Source: Clostridia bacterium (lineage in GTDB: Bacteria; Bacillota_A; Clostridia; Oscillospirales; CAG-272). Taken from it: a DNA stretch of 38,727 nucleotides. The notes under the pieces were generated by a model. It saw only the letters and a program-made list of their open reading frames with translations. It had not been told where the DNA came from and ran no database searches. Positions 13,760 through 22,362 of the stretch are shown one piece after another (the stretch's first letter is position 1; each line of letters starts with the position of its first letter). Made by a program: the position numbers and the translations under genes. The stretch covers positions 1 to 38,727 of the forward strand of contig JAGBRZ010000068.1 in NCBI GenBank assembly GCA_017632155.1, in the 5' to 3' direction.

Positions 13760-14035
13760 ATGACCAAAGACGAACGCAGAGAATACATGAGAAATTACCG
13801 CGAGGAGAATCGAGATCAGATAAACGCTAACAAGAACTATTGGCGTAAGCACAATCCCGAGAAAGTAAAAGCACATGCTAAAAAAGCCTATGAGAAGCAC
13901 AAGGACGATCCCGAATATAAAGCTATGAAAAATCGAAATTTCAAGCGGTGGCGAAATAACCACAGAGCCGAGTATAACGCTTATCAGCGTGACTATTATC
14001 AGCGAAAGAAGCTCGCGGAAAGGAGCGGAACGTGA
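13760..14035 (+). CDS. hypothetical very basic protein
   Basis: A 91-residue protein with a very high content of Lys, Arg, Tyr and Asn, built of quasi-repeats such as YMRNYREENRDQ, NYWRKHNPEKV, YEKHKDDPEY and YNAYQRDYYQRK. The composition suggests nucleic-acid binding. Similar stretches occur in front of HNH nuclease domains in other phages, but no HNH motif is present, so this may be a stand-alone relative. AGGAGG lies 7 bases before the ATG, and the next gene overlaps its end by four bases. Confidence 0.65.
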   Translation: MTKDERREYMRNYREENRDQINANKNYWRKHNPEKVKAHAKKAYEKHKDDPEYKAMKNRNFKRWRNNHRAEYNAYQRDYYQRKKLAERSGT

Positions 14036-14289
14036 ACGAAGCTGAATTGAAGCCGTGTCCTTTCTGCAACGGTGAAGCGGAGATACATTATCAGCCGATA
14101 TTAAAAGACAATGGTGTGTGCATTCGGTGCTCCAAGTGTAGAGCAAGAAGCAAATTCTTCCCTTGTGACTGTAATTACCAATATTATCACGGAGAGAAAG
14201 ATGTTTACATATCAAAAGAACGAGCAACGAAAGATGCAATTAAATTGTGGAACAGGAGGGCAGACAATGAGCAGAGAGAAGCAGATTGA
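14032..14289 (+). CDS. Lar-family restriction alleviation protein
   Basis: An 85-residue protein with the Lar layout: ELKPCPFCNGEAEI (first CxxC), VCIRCSKCRARS (second CxxC) and the closing AIKLWNRRADNEQ. Lar proteins reduce type I restriction of incoming DNA, in part by promoting host modification. The placement close to the methyltransferase fits an antirestriction pair. The next gene starts inside its 3' end. Confidence 0.82.
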   Translation: MNEAELKPCPFCNGEAEIHYQPILKDNGVCIRCSKCRARSKFFPCDCNYQYYHGEKDVYISKERATKDAIKLWNRRADNEQREAD

Positions 14290-14554
14290 GGAAATGGCTT
14301 GGGACTTGTGCGATATTCCGAAGCACCCAAACATAAAGTCGTGCGAACAATGCGGCAACAAGCATTGCCACGCAATGTATTATGCCGAAAGAGCTTACAA
14401 CGCAGGCTACCACAAGCAGAGCGAGGGGGAGTGGAAACGAGTAGAAGTAGATTTAGGTGGCGGAGTCAAGACATACAGATTTGCTTGCACTAACTGCGGA
14501 TTTCAGAAAAATACACTTAAGGGAAATTTCTGCCCAACTGCGGAGCGAAAATGA
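14267..14554 (+). CDS. zinc-ribbon protein, probably frameshifted near its end
   Basis: As read, a 95-residue protein starting MSREKQIEEMAWDLCD, with CEQCGNKHCHAMYYAERAYN in the middle and a C-terminal ribbon FACTNCGFQKN that ends abnormally FCPTAERK. One extra C in the run at 14533-14535 would restore the standard ending CPNCGAKM. The frame would then stop at 14569-14571, overlapping the next ATG (ATGA) like its neighbours do. This points to a one-base deletion, either real or a sequencing error. GGAGGG lies 7-8 bases before 14267. The frame is open upstream to 14111, but that part overlaps Lar. Function unknown. Confidence 0.7.
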   Translation: MSREKQIEEMAWDLCDIPKHPNIKSCEQCGNKHCHAMYYAERAYNAGYHKQSEGEWKRVEVDLGGGVKTYRFACTNCGFQKNTLKGNFCPTAERK

Positions 14555-14567
14555 AAGGCGGTGCGGA

Positions 14568-14993
14568 ATGAGAGTATCACAGTTAATTCACGCTATGGAT
14601 AAGGACGATGAAATAGTCATTGACGATTTCGATGCACCTATCGACAATATGACCATATACAAGGGAACGGTAAGAGGGATAAAGCGAGACGACCCTGTTA
14701 ACCAAATGCACGTTTCAAGTATATGTGCCAAAAACGATACGATTTTAGTGCTGGCTGAAAAAAGCGAGAGAAAGGCGGTAAGTGATATGACAAAACTGAT
14801 AATATCCCTTGACGTAAAAGACGGCGCTGACGTTGACGCGCTCAAGATAGCAGTTGCAAAGGCATTTGCCGTGGTCGACGGTGTGGAGAATACTACGATT
14901 GAGGACAGCATTGGCAAGATAATACCCGTGTTCACGGGAGAGAGCTTGGCAAGGGCGGTCAGACGTAGCGAGACGGGAGCTGTCAATGCTTAA
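14568..14993 (+). CDS. hypothetical protein, possible fusion of two small genes
   Basis: A 141-residue protein starting MRVSQLIHAMDKDDEIVIDD. Residues 1-73 look like one small beta domain. At residue 74 an internal ATG (14787), preceded by AAAGGCGG about 8 bases away, opens a second predicted domain (MTKLIISLDVKDGADVDALK and the rest). TAA and TGA in other frames immediately before that ATG suggest that two adjacent genes became joined by a small indel. The N-terminal start is favoured by GGCGG and by the ATGA overlap that a corrected upstream gene would have. No function recognised. Confidence 0.62.
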   Translation: MRVSQLIHAMDKDDEIVIDDFDAPIDNMTIYKGTVRGIKRDDPVNQMHVSSICAKNDTILVLAEKSERKAVSDMTKLIISLDVKDGADVDALKIAVAKAFAVVDGVENTTIEDSIGKIIPVFTGESLARAVRRSETGAVNA

Positions 14994-15375
14994 ATTCACG
15001 ATCCCGCTTGCTCCGATCACGAAGAAGAACAGCCAGCGCATCCTTAAGAACAGCCGAACGAGGGCGCATTTCGTTGCGCCCTCGGAGCAGTACGAGAATT
15101 ACGAGGCTGCGGCATTGTGGTACGTGCCGAGACGCAATACACCGATAGACACTCCCGTCAACGTCAAGTGCATATTCTATATGCCAACGTCGCGCTCATG
15201 CGACCTTACGAACCATCTTGAAGCCATAGACGACATTATGGTCAAGGCGGGTCTGCTCGCCGACGATAACTATAAGATAATTGCCTCGCACGACGGTTCC
15301 CGCGTTTACATAGACAGACAGAAGCCAAGAACTGAAATTGAAATTACGAATTTTTTTGAGGAGGTAGAGAGATGA
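14986..15375 (+). CDS. rusA: RusA-like Holliday-junction resolvase
   Basis: A 129-residue protein with the RusA pattern: FTIPLAPITKKNSQRI at the start and SCDLTNHLEAIDDIMVKAGLLADDN at about 71-95. Asp73, Asp82/83 and Asp93/94 supply the metal-binding acidic residues. It resolves branched phage DNA before packaging. It overlaps both neighbours by a few bases in the early operon. Confidence 0.9.
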   Translation: MLKFTIPLAPITKKNSQRILKNSRTRAHFVAPSEQYENYEAAALWYVPRRNTPIDTPVNVKCIFYMPTSRSCDLTNHLEAIDDIMVKAGLLADDNYKIIASHDGSRVYIDRQKPRTEIEITNFFEEVER

Positions 15376-15833
15376 ATATAGACTATTTCAAAGCAGCCGA
15401 GCGTGAGATATCAAGCTTACCGCTGCTTAAAAGATCACTTCCAATCCTGCAAAGTCGGCTTGAAAGGCTTATAGCCTCGGGAGCGCCGCGAGAGCCTGCG
15501 GGAATCGATCTATCAAAGCCTTACGTAGATTCTAACACTGTAAACGATACTCTTGGGGAGCTGTGCGCTATTGCGGAAACTCAAGCGGAGATCAGAGCGA
15601 CAGAAGACAAGATACAAGAGATCGAGGAGATACTCGAAGCTATACCAGAGGAGCAAAGGACGGTATTAAATCTCTTTTACATAGACAATCTTACAGCTGA
15701 GAAGATCGCCAAGCGTATCTTCGTTGAGAGCGAAAAGACAGTCTATAACATTCGCAACAAGGGAATAGCTAACTATTCGGTACTCTATTATGGGGCTATG
15801 GCACGACGTTCTGAGGGCGTTGGTAAAAAATAA
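15372..15833 (+). CDS. ArpU/sigma-70 region 4-like late transcription regulator
   Basis: A 153-residue helical protein whose C-terminal part resembles sigma region 4: IPEEQRTVLNLFYIDNLTAEKIAKRI followed by SEKTVYNIRNKGIA as the DNA-recognition helix. In Firmicutes phages ArpU/RinA-type proteins at exactly this place, the end of the early operon just before the terminases, activate the late promoter. A promoter-like element at 15838-15866 follows immediately. The identification rests on the helix-turn-helix pattern and the position. Confidence 0.8.
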   Translation: MNIDYFKAAEREISSLPLLKRSLPILQSRLERLIASGAPREPAGIDLSKPYVDSNTVNDTLGELCAIAETQAEIRATEDKIQEIEEILEAIPEEQRTVLNLFYIDNLTAEKIAKRIFVESEKTVYNIRNKGIANYSVLYYGAMARRSEGVGKK

Positions 15834-15837
15834 TACC

Positions 15838-15866
15838 TTTACACATTGCTTTTTCTGTGTTATCAT
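15838..15866 (+). promoter_or_regulatory. candidate late promoter
   Basis: TTTACA (15838-15843), 17 bases, TATCAT (15861-15866). It is weaker than the early promoters, consistent with a need for an activator such as the ArpU-like protein whose gene ends five bases upstream. It faces the terminase-structural operon. Confidence 0.6.
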
Positions 15867-15903
15867 GATATCGTGAAAATTTATACAAGAAGCTAAGCAC
15901 CAG

Positions 15904-15977
15904 CGGATCTTTATTTTGTTGTCATATATATGATCCGTCAAATACGTCACTCCTCGGGCGGTATCTCGGATATCGCC
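15904..15977. other. two hairpins in the leader before the terminase genes (possible packaging or regulatory site)
   Basis: CGGATC (15904-15909) pairs with GATCCG (15932-15937). Further on, GGCGGTATC (15957-15965) pairs with GATATCGCC (15969-15977) through one G-T pair and a three-base loop. The 184-base gap at 15834-16017 has no ORF. pac or cos sites often lie beside the small terminase gene, so either that or a leader RNA structure is possible. Confidence 0.45.
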
Positions 15978-16017
15978 TATGGTGTAAGCGAAAAATATAG
16001 AAAGGGGGAGATATATA

Positions 16018-16437
16018 ATGCTTACACAAAAACAAGAGTTATTTGCTCAGGCTATTGTAGAGGGAAAGAATCAAGCAGAAGCATATAGAAGCGCGTACAA
16101 TGCGGAAAAAATGAGTAATAATGCTGTATACCGTGAAGCAAGTCTATTAATGTCAAACCCAAACATAGCCCAAAGGATAAACGAGCTACGAGATCAATTA
16201 GCAAAATCAACGATATTGACCGTGCAAGAACGTTTAGAGTATCTCTCAAGAGTTATCAAAGGCGAAGAGTCTGAAAAGTATGTGCAATTTATAGAGGGTG
16301 AAAAGGTCGTAGAAGATATACCGCCAAGCATAAAAACACGCCTTAATGCGCTCGATATCATGAATAAAATGCAAGGTGAATACACTACCAAGATTGAGGG
16401 AGATATCAAGATAAAAAGGCTTGAAGATCTATTATGA
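16018..16437 (+). CDS. terS: terminase small subunit
   Basis: A 139-residue protein with the terminase_2-type helix-turn-helix: LTQKQELFAQAIVEGKNQAEAYRSAY, NAVYREASLLMSNPNIAQRI and a C-terminal coiled region. It recognises packaging sites in phage DNA and feeds the large subunit. AGGGGGAG precedes the ATG, and the last four bases overlap the large-subunit start. Confidence 0.9.
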   Translation: MLTQKQELFAQAIVEGKNQAEAYRSAYNAEKMSNNAVYREASLLMSNPNIAQRINELRDQLAKSTILTVQERLEYLSRVIKGEESEKYVQFIEGEKVVEDIPPSIKTRLNALDIMNKMQGEYTTKIEGDIKIKRLEDLL

Positions 16438-18221
16438 GTTATACTGCCGATTATCTTATAGCAAAGCGCAAAGAGAAATGGAACGAGCTACAAAGCATTG
16501 AGTACGACAAGCAATTACGCAATGCCATAGCAGAGGAAATGCTATCAAATGCGGATTTACTCGCGGAGATTAAGAGATACCCCGAAAAGCTAATAGAGCT
16601 TGTTTTTATCGTGGTAGACAAGAATCAACGCACAATGCCCTTTTTCTTGAATGACGTGCAGCATGATTTCATGAACACGCTAAATCAAGCTATAACGGAC
16701 TTTAACAACGGAGAGATAACAGATATATCGCTCTTGGTGTTAAAAGGTCGTCAGCAAGGATTTACGACGCTTGTAACGGCTTATCAGTTGGCATGCAGTA
16801 TATTAAATAAAAACTTTCAAGGCTATACTTTAGCGGATAAGTCGGATAACTCCGAAGCTATATTCCAAAACAAAGCTAAATTCCCTTATAGCCAATTACC
16901 CGAAGCCTTAAAGCCTACGGAGAAGTATAACAACCGTAAGCAATTACTATTCGAGAAGATCAATAGCTCATGGGCGGTAGATACAGCGACAAAGGACGTT
17001 GGACGTTCGCGCACGGTAAACTTCTTTCATGGGTCAGAATGTGCCTTTTGGAAAGACGGTATTGCTAACGTTCAGGGTGCTTTGGGTGAAGCGTTCACGA
17101 AGAACTGTATCAAGATATACGAGAGTACCGCGAACGGATATAACGACTATCAGCGCATGTGGGATAGTGGAGCGCATATAAACTGCTTCTATGAGTGGTG
17201 GAGAACAAAAGAGTATTACATAGCTTTCCGCAATGATGATTTTAAGGCGGTATTCCTCCGAGAGATCGACACGAAAAAAGGGTGGATTTGGGAGCGTTTA
17301 AGGTGGTTAAGAAACGAGAAGCAATTAACCGCAGAACAGCTCTATTGGTATTGGAACAAATACGATAAATACCTTGATAAAGACTTAATAAAGCAAGAAT
17401 ACCCATGCACACCGCGTGAAGCTTTCTTGTTATCGGGTAAGAACGTATTTGACACCGCCGTTATACTCGATAGAATTGCAAAGCTCGATAAACCTACCAA
17501 GACGGGATATTTTATCTATGACTATGACGGACTACGGATAAGCAATATCCAATGGAGAAACGACAAGAACGGATATATCAAGATATACGCGCTTCCGAAT
17601 CAACCCGCATTTACTCAATACTGCATAGGCGGGGATACCGCGGGCGAGGGTAGCGACTTCTTTACAGGTCACGTTCTCGACGCAAAGACAGGGCGACAAG
17701 TTGCGGTATTAAGACACCAATTTGACGCAGACCAATATACACGTCAAATGTACTGTCTCGGCAAGTATTATGGTGACGCGCTTATCGGCATAGAAGCAAA
17801 CTTTGACAGCTATCCGATAATGGAGCTTCAAAGACTTGGATATACAAAGCAATACACGCGGGAAGCTCAGGACACCTACACGGGCAAGACCGAAAAGCGT
17901 TTCGGCTTTAAGACGACGAGCCTGACTCGTCCGACGGTCATTTCAAGGCTCATAGAGGTCGTCAGAGAGCATTGCGATACCATCAACGACAAAGACACCT
18001 TGGAGGAGCTTTTGACCATCGTGCGCAATGAAAAGGGACGTATAGAAGCTCCCGCGGGTGCGCATGACGACATGATGATGGGACTTGCTATTGCTCACCA
18101 TATACGAGAGCAAGTGGTATTTATAAACGAGCCTATCGCAGTACCGCCGCATTATAGCTTCGGCTTTGAGAGAGAACGAGACAATACAAGAGACTACGGA
18201 GAGAAGATCGTAGTGATATAG
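16434..18221 (+). CDS. terL: terminase large subunit
   Basis: A 595-residue packaging motor. The ATPase domain has a Walker A-like LKGRQQGFTT at about residues 103-112 and a Walker B-type FFHGSECAFW near 200. The nuclease domain has GGDTAGEGSDFF (first Asp near 400), GIEANFDSYP near 450 and AGAHDDMMMG near 543-552. It cuts concatemers and drives DNA into the prohead. It is translated from a four-base overlap with terS. Headful or cos packaging cannot be told from the sequence. Confidence 0.96.
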   Translation: MSYTADYLIAKRKEKWNELQSIEYDKQLRNAIAEEMLSNADLLAEIKRYPEKLIELVFIVVDKNQRTMPFFLNDVQHDFMNTLNQAITDFNNGEITDISLLVLKGRQQGFTTLVTAYQLACSILNKNFQGYTLADKSDNSEAIFQNKAKFPYSQLPEALKPTEKYNNRKQLLFEKINSSWAVDTATKDVGRSRTVNFFHGSECAFWKDGIANVQGALGEAFTKNCIKIYESTANGYNDYQRMWDSGAHINCFYEWWRTKEYYIAFRNDDFKAVFLREIDTKKGWIWERLRWLRNEKQLTAEQLYWYWNKYDKYLDKDLIKQEYPCTPREAFLLSGKNVFDTAVILDRIAKLDKPTKTGYFIYDYDGLRISNIQWRNDKNGYIKIYALPNQPAFTQYCIGGDTAGEGSDFFTGHVLDAKTGRQVAVLRHQFDADQYTRQMYCLGKYYGDALIGIEANFDSYPIMELQRLGYTKQYTREAQDTYTGKTEKRFGFKTTSLTRPTVISRLIEVVREHCDTINDKDTLEELLTIVRNEKGRIEAPAGAHDDMMMGLAIAHHIREQVVFINEPIAVPPHYSFGFERERDNTRDYGEKIVVI

Positions 18222-18229
18222 GAGGACGC

Positions 18230-18487
18230 ATGGAAATACTTTTAATACTTACTGTCGGCGCGCTGAACATAGCGTGCTTTTTTATTGGCGCGAAGGTCGG
18301 GCAGACGGTAGCAAAGGGAGAGGAGATAAAAGCACCCGAGATAAAGCTAAACCCGATAAACGCTATCAGGGAGCATGAGGAACGCAAGGAAGCAAAGAGG
18401 AAGCAAGAGCGCACAGAGACGATACTGCGCAATATAGACAACTACAACGGAACGTCAAGCGGTCAGGAAGACGTGCCAAGGGGGTAA
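18230..18487 (+). CDS. hypothetical protein with an N-terminal membrane helix
   Basis: An 85-residue protein. Residues 3-27 form a hydrophobic helix (ILLILTVGALNIACFFIGAK), followed by a charged helical tail rich in E, K and R. GGAGG precedes the ATG. Such proteins often sit between terminase and portal in gut Firmicutes phages. The role is unknown; it could be a spanin-like or assembly membrane factor. Confidence 0.65.
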   Translation: MEILLILTVGALNIACFFIGAKVGQTVAKGEEIKAPEIKLNPINAIREHEERKEAKRKQERTETILRNIDNYNGTSSGQEDVPRG

Positions 18488-18490
18488 CGC

Positions 18491-20326
18491 ATGGGATATA
18501 TGGATATTCAGGAAATACAAGAAACGGATATATGGCGGCTATACGAGAAGGGGCGCGGTTATCACAGACTCACGGGAATATACACCGACACGGACCGCAA
18601 TTATCGAATGTTCAACGGAGATCAATGGAATGGGGCGAAGCTCGGCGGTATTGAACCCGTGCAGAAGAACTTTATCAAGCCGATAGTAAAATACAAGATA
18701 GCGGTCATACACGATAACCTTTATGCGCTCAATTATTCCTCGCAGAACTACGAGAATCCCGAGTTTCAGCGTGAAGCAAAGAGATATTGCGATATGCTCA
18801 ACCGATACGCTCATAACGTATGGGAGCAGGACAAGATGGATTTCAAGCTCCGCAGGATAACTAAGGACGCGGCGATCAATGACGAGGGCATTATATACAT
18901 AGACTTCGACACAGAGAAAATGCGTCCCATTAATGAGATAGTCAAGAAGAATGATATCTATTACGGCAACGAGAACGACGATGATATACAGGCTCAGCCG
19001 TATATCCTCATACGTAAGCGTATGCCTGTATCAAACGCTGTCGAGTTTGCTTTAAGTCACGGCGCGAGCATGGAAGATACACGATATATCGTCGGCGACA
19101 ACGACGTATTCGACGAAAGCGGAGAAGCGGCAAAGCAGGAGATAAACGACGGCGTAACCGTTGTATATAAGTTCTACAAGAAGGACGGTACAGTGCGTTT
19201 TTCAATTGCTACGCGCCACGTAGATATTACCGAGGACAACGACACAGGTCTTTCGCTCTATCCCATAGCTCACTTTGTATGGGAAGAAAAAGAGGGTAGT
19301 GCGCGGGGTGAGGGAGAGGTCAGATATCTTATTCCGAACCAAATAGAAGTAAATAAGACCGAAATGCGCAGGCTCTTGACGATAAAAAATCAAGCGTATC
19401 CGATAAAGGTCGTGGATATGGAAAAGGTCTCAAATCCTTCCGAGCTTGATACTGTAGGCGGAACGATACGCACCACCGGGCAGCCCGTTGACGACGTTCG
19501 CAAGATAGTCGGCTATATCCCGCCCGTTCAGATGTCGCCCGACGTTGTTAAATTCCAAGAGGATATGATAAAGATAACGCGTGAGCTTGCGGGAGCGGGA
19601 GAGACGGCGACGGGACAGGTGAATCCCGAAACGGCTTCTGGCAGAGCTATTCTTGCGGTACAGCAGGCGAGCCAAGCTCCGATGACGGAGCAGAAGGAAA
19701 CGTGCAAAAGCTTCTGCGAGGATATCGGACGCATATGGAATGAATATCTTGTTGTTTATTCCGTTGACGGTATCATCATGGAAGAAGCGGTAACAGACCC
19801 GCGCACAAATGAGAAGACAGTGCAGACTGTAAAGATACCGCAGACCGTTCTGCAACAGTTAAAGGCTACCGTCAAAATAGACGTAACGCCAAAGGGTGTA
19901 TATGACAAATTCGCACAGGAGCAGACGCTTGAAAATCTGTTACAGGGCGGTTATTTTAGTATACAGAAGATCCCTGAGACAAGGGCGTGGGCAGAGTCTT
20001 TGCCCGACGATTCTGTCGCTCCAAAGACAAAGATACTTGAAATATGTGACAGGATCGAGGAAACACAGCGCAAAATCGCCTCGATGAATGCTAAAGCGCA
20101 AATGATGAAACAGAGAGTCGAGCAATTCCTTATGCAAGATCCAGACGGACAAGCCGAGCAGATAGCCAACGCGCAAATGCAGTTAGTGGCAATGCAAGAA
20201 GCGCAAGGAGAGCCGCAAGAAGCTATCGAGGGAGAGGAAGAAGTCGAAGCCGAGGAAAAGGCTATGGACGAGAGAGAAGCCGCGAGAGAGAAGCAGAAAG
20301 GTAAGAAGAAAGGTAAGAAGAAGTAA
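18491..20326 (+). CDS. portal protein (P22-like family)
   Basis: A 611-residue portal. The order terminase-portal-scaffold-capsid and the N-terminal segments YRMFNGDQWNGAKLGG, VQKNFIKPIVKYKIAVIHDN and MLNRYAHNVWEQDKM are typical of podovirus-type portals. The mid-part ELAGAGETATGQVNPETASG is a recurring portal feature, before the helical crown. It ends with a Lys/Gly tail (KQKGKKKGKKK) after an acidic coiled-coil segment of about 90 residues. Twelve copies form the ring for DNA entry and exit. AGGGGG precedes the ATG. Confidence 0.92.
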   Translation: MGYMDIQEIQETDIWRLYEKGRGYHRLTGIYTDTDRNYRMFNGDQWNGAKLGGIEPVQKNFIKPIVKYKIAVIHDNLYALNYSSQNYENPEFQREAKRYCDMLNRYAHNVWEQDKMDFKLRRITKDAAINDEGIIYIDFDTEKMRPINEIVKKNDIYYGNENDDDIQAQPYILIRKRMPVSNAVEFALSHGASMEDTRYIVGDNDVFDESGEAAKQEINDGVTVVYKFYKKDGTVRFSIATRHVDITEDNDTGLSLYPIAHFVWEEKEGSARGEGEVRYLIPNQIEVNKTEMRRLLTIKNQAYPIKVVDMEKVSNPSELDTVGGTIRTTGQPVDDVRKIVGYIPPVQMSPDVVKFQEDMIKITRELAGAGETATGQVNPETASGRAILAVQQASQAPMTEQKETCKSFCEDIGRIWNEYLVVYSVDGIIMEEAVTDPRTNEKTVQTVKIPQTVLQQLKATVKIDVTPKGVYDKFAQEQTLENLLQGGYFSIQKIPETRAWAESLPDDSVAPKTKILEICDRIEETQRKIASMNAKAQMMKQRVEQFLMQDPDGQAEQIANAQMQLVAMQEAQGEPQEAIEGEEEVEAEEKAMDEREAAREKQKGKKKGKKK

Positions 20327-20571
20327 TGGAACTGAAAGACACTATCGAAATGATGAATAGCCCCGATTACAAAGAGCGTTTTAAGGCAGAGTATAGACAG
20401 ACAAAGATACGCTACAACAAGCTACACAATATGCTTGTCAAAGCTGATGCACACACTCTTGATTTTACGCCGTCTTGTCCTCTCGAACTTCTCCGCGAAC
20501 AAAAAGCGGCTATGGGTAAATACTTATATTGCCTTGAAGTAAGAGCAGAAATCGAGGGCATAAAACTTTAA
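20326..20571 (+). CDS. small conserved phage protein, crAss001_48-like
   Basis: An 81-residue protein, MELKDTIEMMNSPDYKERFK... with PLELLREQKAAMGKYLYCLE near the end. This pattern matches a small family first named from crAssphage (crAss001_48-related). Its function is unknown, but the family is found across gut phages. It overlaps the portal stop by one base. A terminator follows directly. Confidence 0.75.
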   Translation: MELKDTIEMMNSPDYKERFKAEYRQTKIRYNKLHNMLVKADAHTLDFTPSCPLELLREQKAAMGKYLYCLEVRAEIEGIKL

Positions 20572-20577
20572 TAATCA

Positions 20578-20601
20578 AGTCCTATCTAATAGGGCTTTTT
20601 T
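20578..20601 (+). terminator. intrinsic terminator between portal and capsid modules
   Basis: AGTCCTAT (20578-20585) pairs with ATAGGGCT (20589-20596) through one G-T pair and a three-base loop, followed by six T. It lies within the late operon, so it probably lets through only part of the transcripts. Confidence 0.75.
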
Positions 20602-20687
20602 ATATGACCGAGCATTTATGTCAGAAAACTGCATGGAATTTAAACGGTGAAGCAAACACCAAACAAAAAATAGGAAAGGACATTGTT

Positions 20688-21479
20688 ATGGAAAATAACG
20701 AGAACTTTGTAATCGAAGAAGAGGTTACTGAAAACACGGAGCAGACCGTAGAAGAAACGCAACCGCAGACAACGGAAAAGACTTACACGCAAGAGGAAGT
20801 TGACGCCATTGTCGGTAGAAAGAAAGCTCGTTGGGAAGCAAAACAGCGCAGAGAGACGGAACGCGAATACGACGGACACCGTGAACTCCTTGAGACGTTG
20901 AGAGCGGGAACGGGCAAAGAAAACGCAAGCGCGAGAGAGTTAAGCGAAGCTTTCGGACAGTTTTACGCAGAGAAAGGCAGGATAAAGAAAAATCCTAGTC
21001 CTTCTCCCTCATATTCTGCAAAGGATATAGAGGTACTCGCAAAAGCCGAGGTCGAGGATATTATCAGCGCGGGATATGATGAAGTAGTCGAGGAAGTTGA
21101 CCGCTTGGCTAACCTTGACGAGAGCAGAATGACCGCAAAGGATAAAGCGGTATTCAAGGCTTTGGCAGAACACAGACAGAAAGCCGAGAGAGACAGAGAG
21201 CTGTCTAAAATCGGTGTTACTGCGGACGTGTACGAAAGCGAGGATTTTAAGAACTTCGCAAGCAAATTTAACTCTAACATTCCCATTACGGATATATGGG
21301 ATATCTACAACAAAACAATACCGAAAAAAGAACTTAAGACAGCGGGAAGCATGAAACAAACTCAGCACGAGGGCGTTAAGGACTATTACACACCCGAGGA
21401 AATTGAGAGATTAACAGAGGAAGAACTCGACGATCCGAGAGTGTGGGAAGCCGTAAGACGTTCTATGACGGGTAGATAA
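20688..21479 (+). CDS. scaffolding protein (predicted)
   Basis: A 263-residue, acidic, mostly helical protein lying immediately before the major capsid gene. Residues 1-40 are Glu/Thr-rich (NFVIEEEVTENTEQTVEETQ). There is a TYTQEEVDAIVGRKKARWEAK segment typical of scaffold proteins of this type, and a C-terminal charged part ending EELDDPRVWEAVRRSMTGR. The frame is open 28 codons upstream, but GGAAAGGA lies 7-8 bases before the ATG at 20688, so that start is used. Role: directs prohead assembly and is then removed. Confidence 0.85.
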   Translation: MENNENFVIEEEVTENTEQTVEETQPQTTEKTYTQEEVDAIVGRKKARWEAKQRRETEREYDGHRELLETLRAGTGKENASARELSEAFGQFYAEKGRIKKNPSPSPSYSAKDIEVLAKAEVEDIISAGYDEVVEEVDRLANLDESRMTAKDKAVFKALAEHRQKAERDRELSKIGVTADVYESEDFKNFASKFNSNIPITDIWDIYNKTIPKKELKTAGSMKQTQHEGVKDYYTPEEIERLTEEELDDPRVWEAVRRSMTGR

Positions 21480-21508
21480 ACTTCCACGCAAGAAAGGAAG
21501 GAAACATT

Positions 21509-22348
21509 ATGGCAGTAGCAAATACTATTACCAATTTTCAGCAGACTATATGGAGCAAGTCAATTCTCCGTTCGCTTGACAAGATCACGTCTCTTCGTAA
21601 TCACTGTGATTTTCAGTACGAGAAGGAATCGAAGAACGCAAAGGAAGTGAAGATCCTTTCCGTTAACCGTCCTACCATTCGTACCTACGTACCCGGAACT
21701 CCTCTCGTAAGAGAGAGCGCGGCGGACAGCTCCCAGCTCATGCAGATCGATCAGTACAAGTACTTCAACTTTGAGGTTGAGGACATTGTAAAGGCTCAGT
21801 CGGTCGCGGGTCTTATGGAAGCTCTTACCGACGAAGCGGCTAAGGGTCTTGCGCTTGAGGGCGACAAGTACGTTGCTTCGGTTATCAAGGAAGCGGCAGA
21901 CGGTGGCGAGATTGCCGTATCCGCGTCCGAGATCACCCTTACCAAGTCGAACGCAGTTGAGAACGTAGAGGACGGATTTACCAAGCTCTATGAGAATGAT
22001 TGTCAGGTATCTGACACTTTCTATCTCGAAGTAGCTCCTAAGGTATTCACTACCTACAGACAGCAGTTGACCGAGCTTTCCACCAACAACCCCGAGATTC
22101 TTAAGAAGGGCGCGGTCGGAAAGATCAACAATGCTTACGTTTGCATTGAGAACTGTCTGCCTACGAGCGATACCGCATACTACAACGTTCTCCGCACCAA
22201 TAAGGCTATCGCCTTCGCGGAGCAGATAGAGAAGGTCGAGAAGTACCGTCCCGAAGACGCGTTCACGGACGCAGTGAAGGGTCTGTACGTATTCGGCGCA
22301 AAGATCGTTCGCCCTGCGGAGATCTACGTAATGAAGACCAAGAAGTAA
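21509..22348 (+). CDS. major capsid protein
   Basis: A 279-residue protein placed after the scaffold and before a strong hairpin. Its sequence fits a HK97/P22-type coat: MAVANTITNFQQTIWSKSIL, RPTIRTYVPGTPLVRESAAD, KYFNFEVEDIVKAQSVAGLM, YENDCQVSDTFYLEVAPKVF and the C-terminal segment VKGLYVFGAKIVRPAEIYVM. Codon use shifts to the most abundant synonymous codons, as expected of the most highly expressed gene. AAGGAAGG precedes the ATG. Confidence 0.92.
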   Translation: MAVANTITNFQQTIWSKSILRSLDKITSLRNHCDFQYEKESKNAKEVKILSVNRPTIRTYVPGTPLVRESAADSSQLMQIDQYKYFNFEVEDIVKAQSVAGLMEALTDEAAKGLALEGDKYVASVIKEAADGGEIAVSASEITLTKSNAVENVEDGFTKLYENDCQVSDTFYLEVAPKVFTTYRQQLTELSTNNPEILKKGAVGKINNAYVCIENCLPTSDTAYYNVLRTNKAIAFAEQIEKVEKYRPEDAFTDAVKGLYVFGAKIVRPAEIYVMKTKK

Positions 22349-22362
22349 TCAAAAAAACAAAT

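Noticed and set aside
13475..14239. 254-codon open frame on the minus strand opposite the methyltransferase end and small genes
   Set aside because: It lies fully opposite well-supported coding genes. It has no ribosome site and a composition of membrane-like and histidine-rich residues typical of antisense frames.
20604..20687. Upstream extension of the scaffold gene
   Set aside because: The ATG at 20604 directly follows the terminator T run and has no ribosome site; the ATG at 20688 has one.
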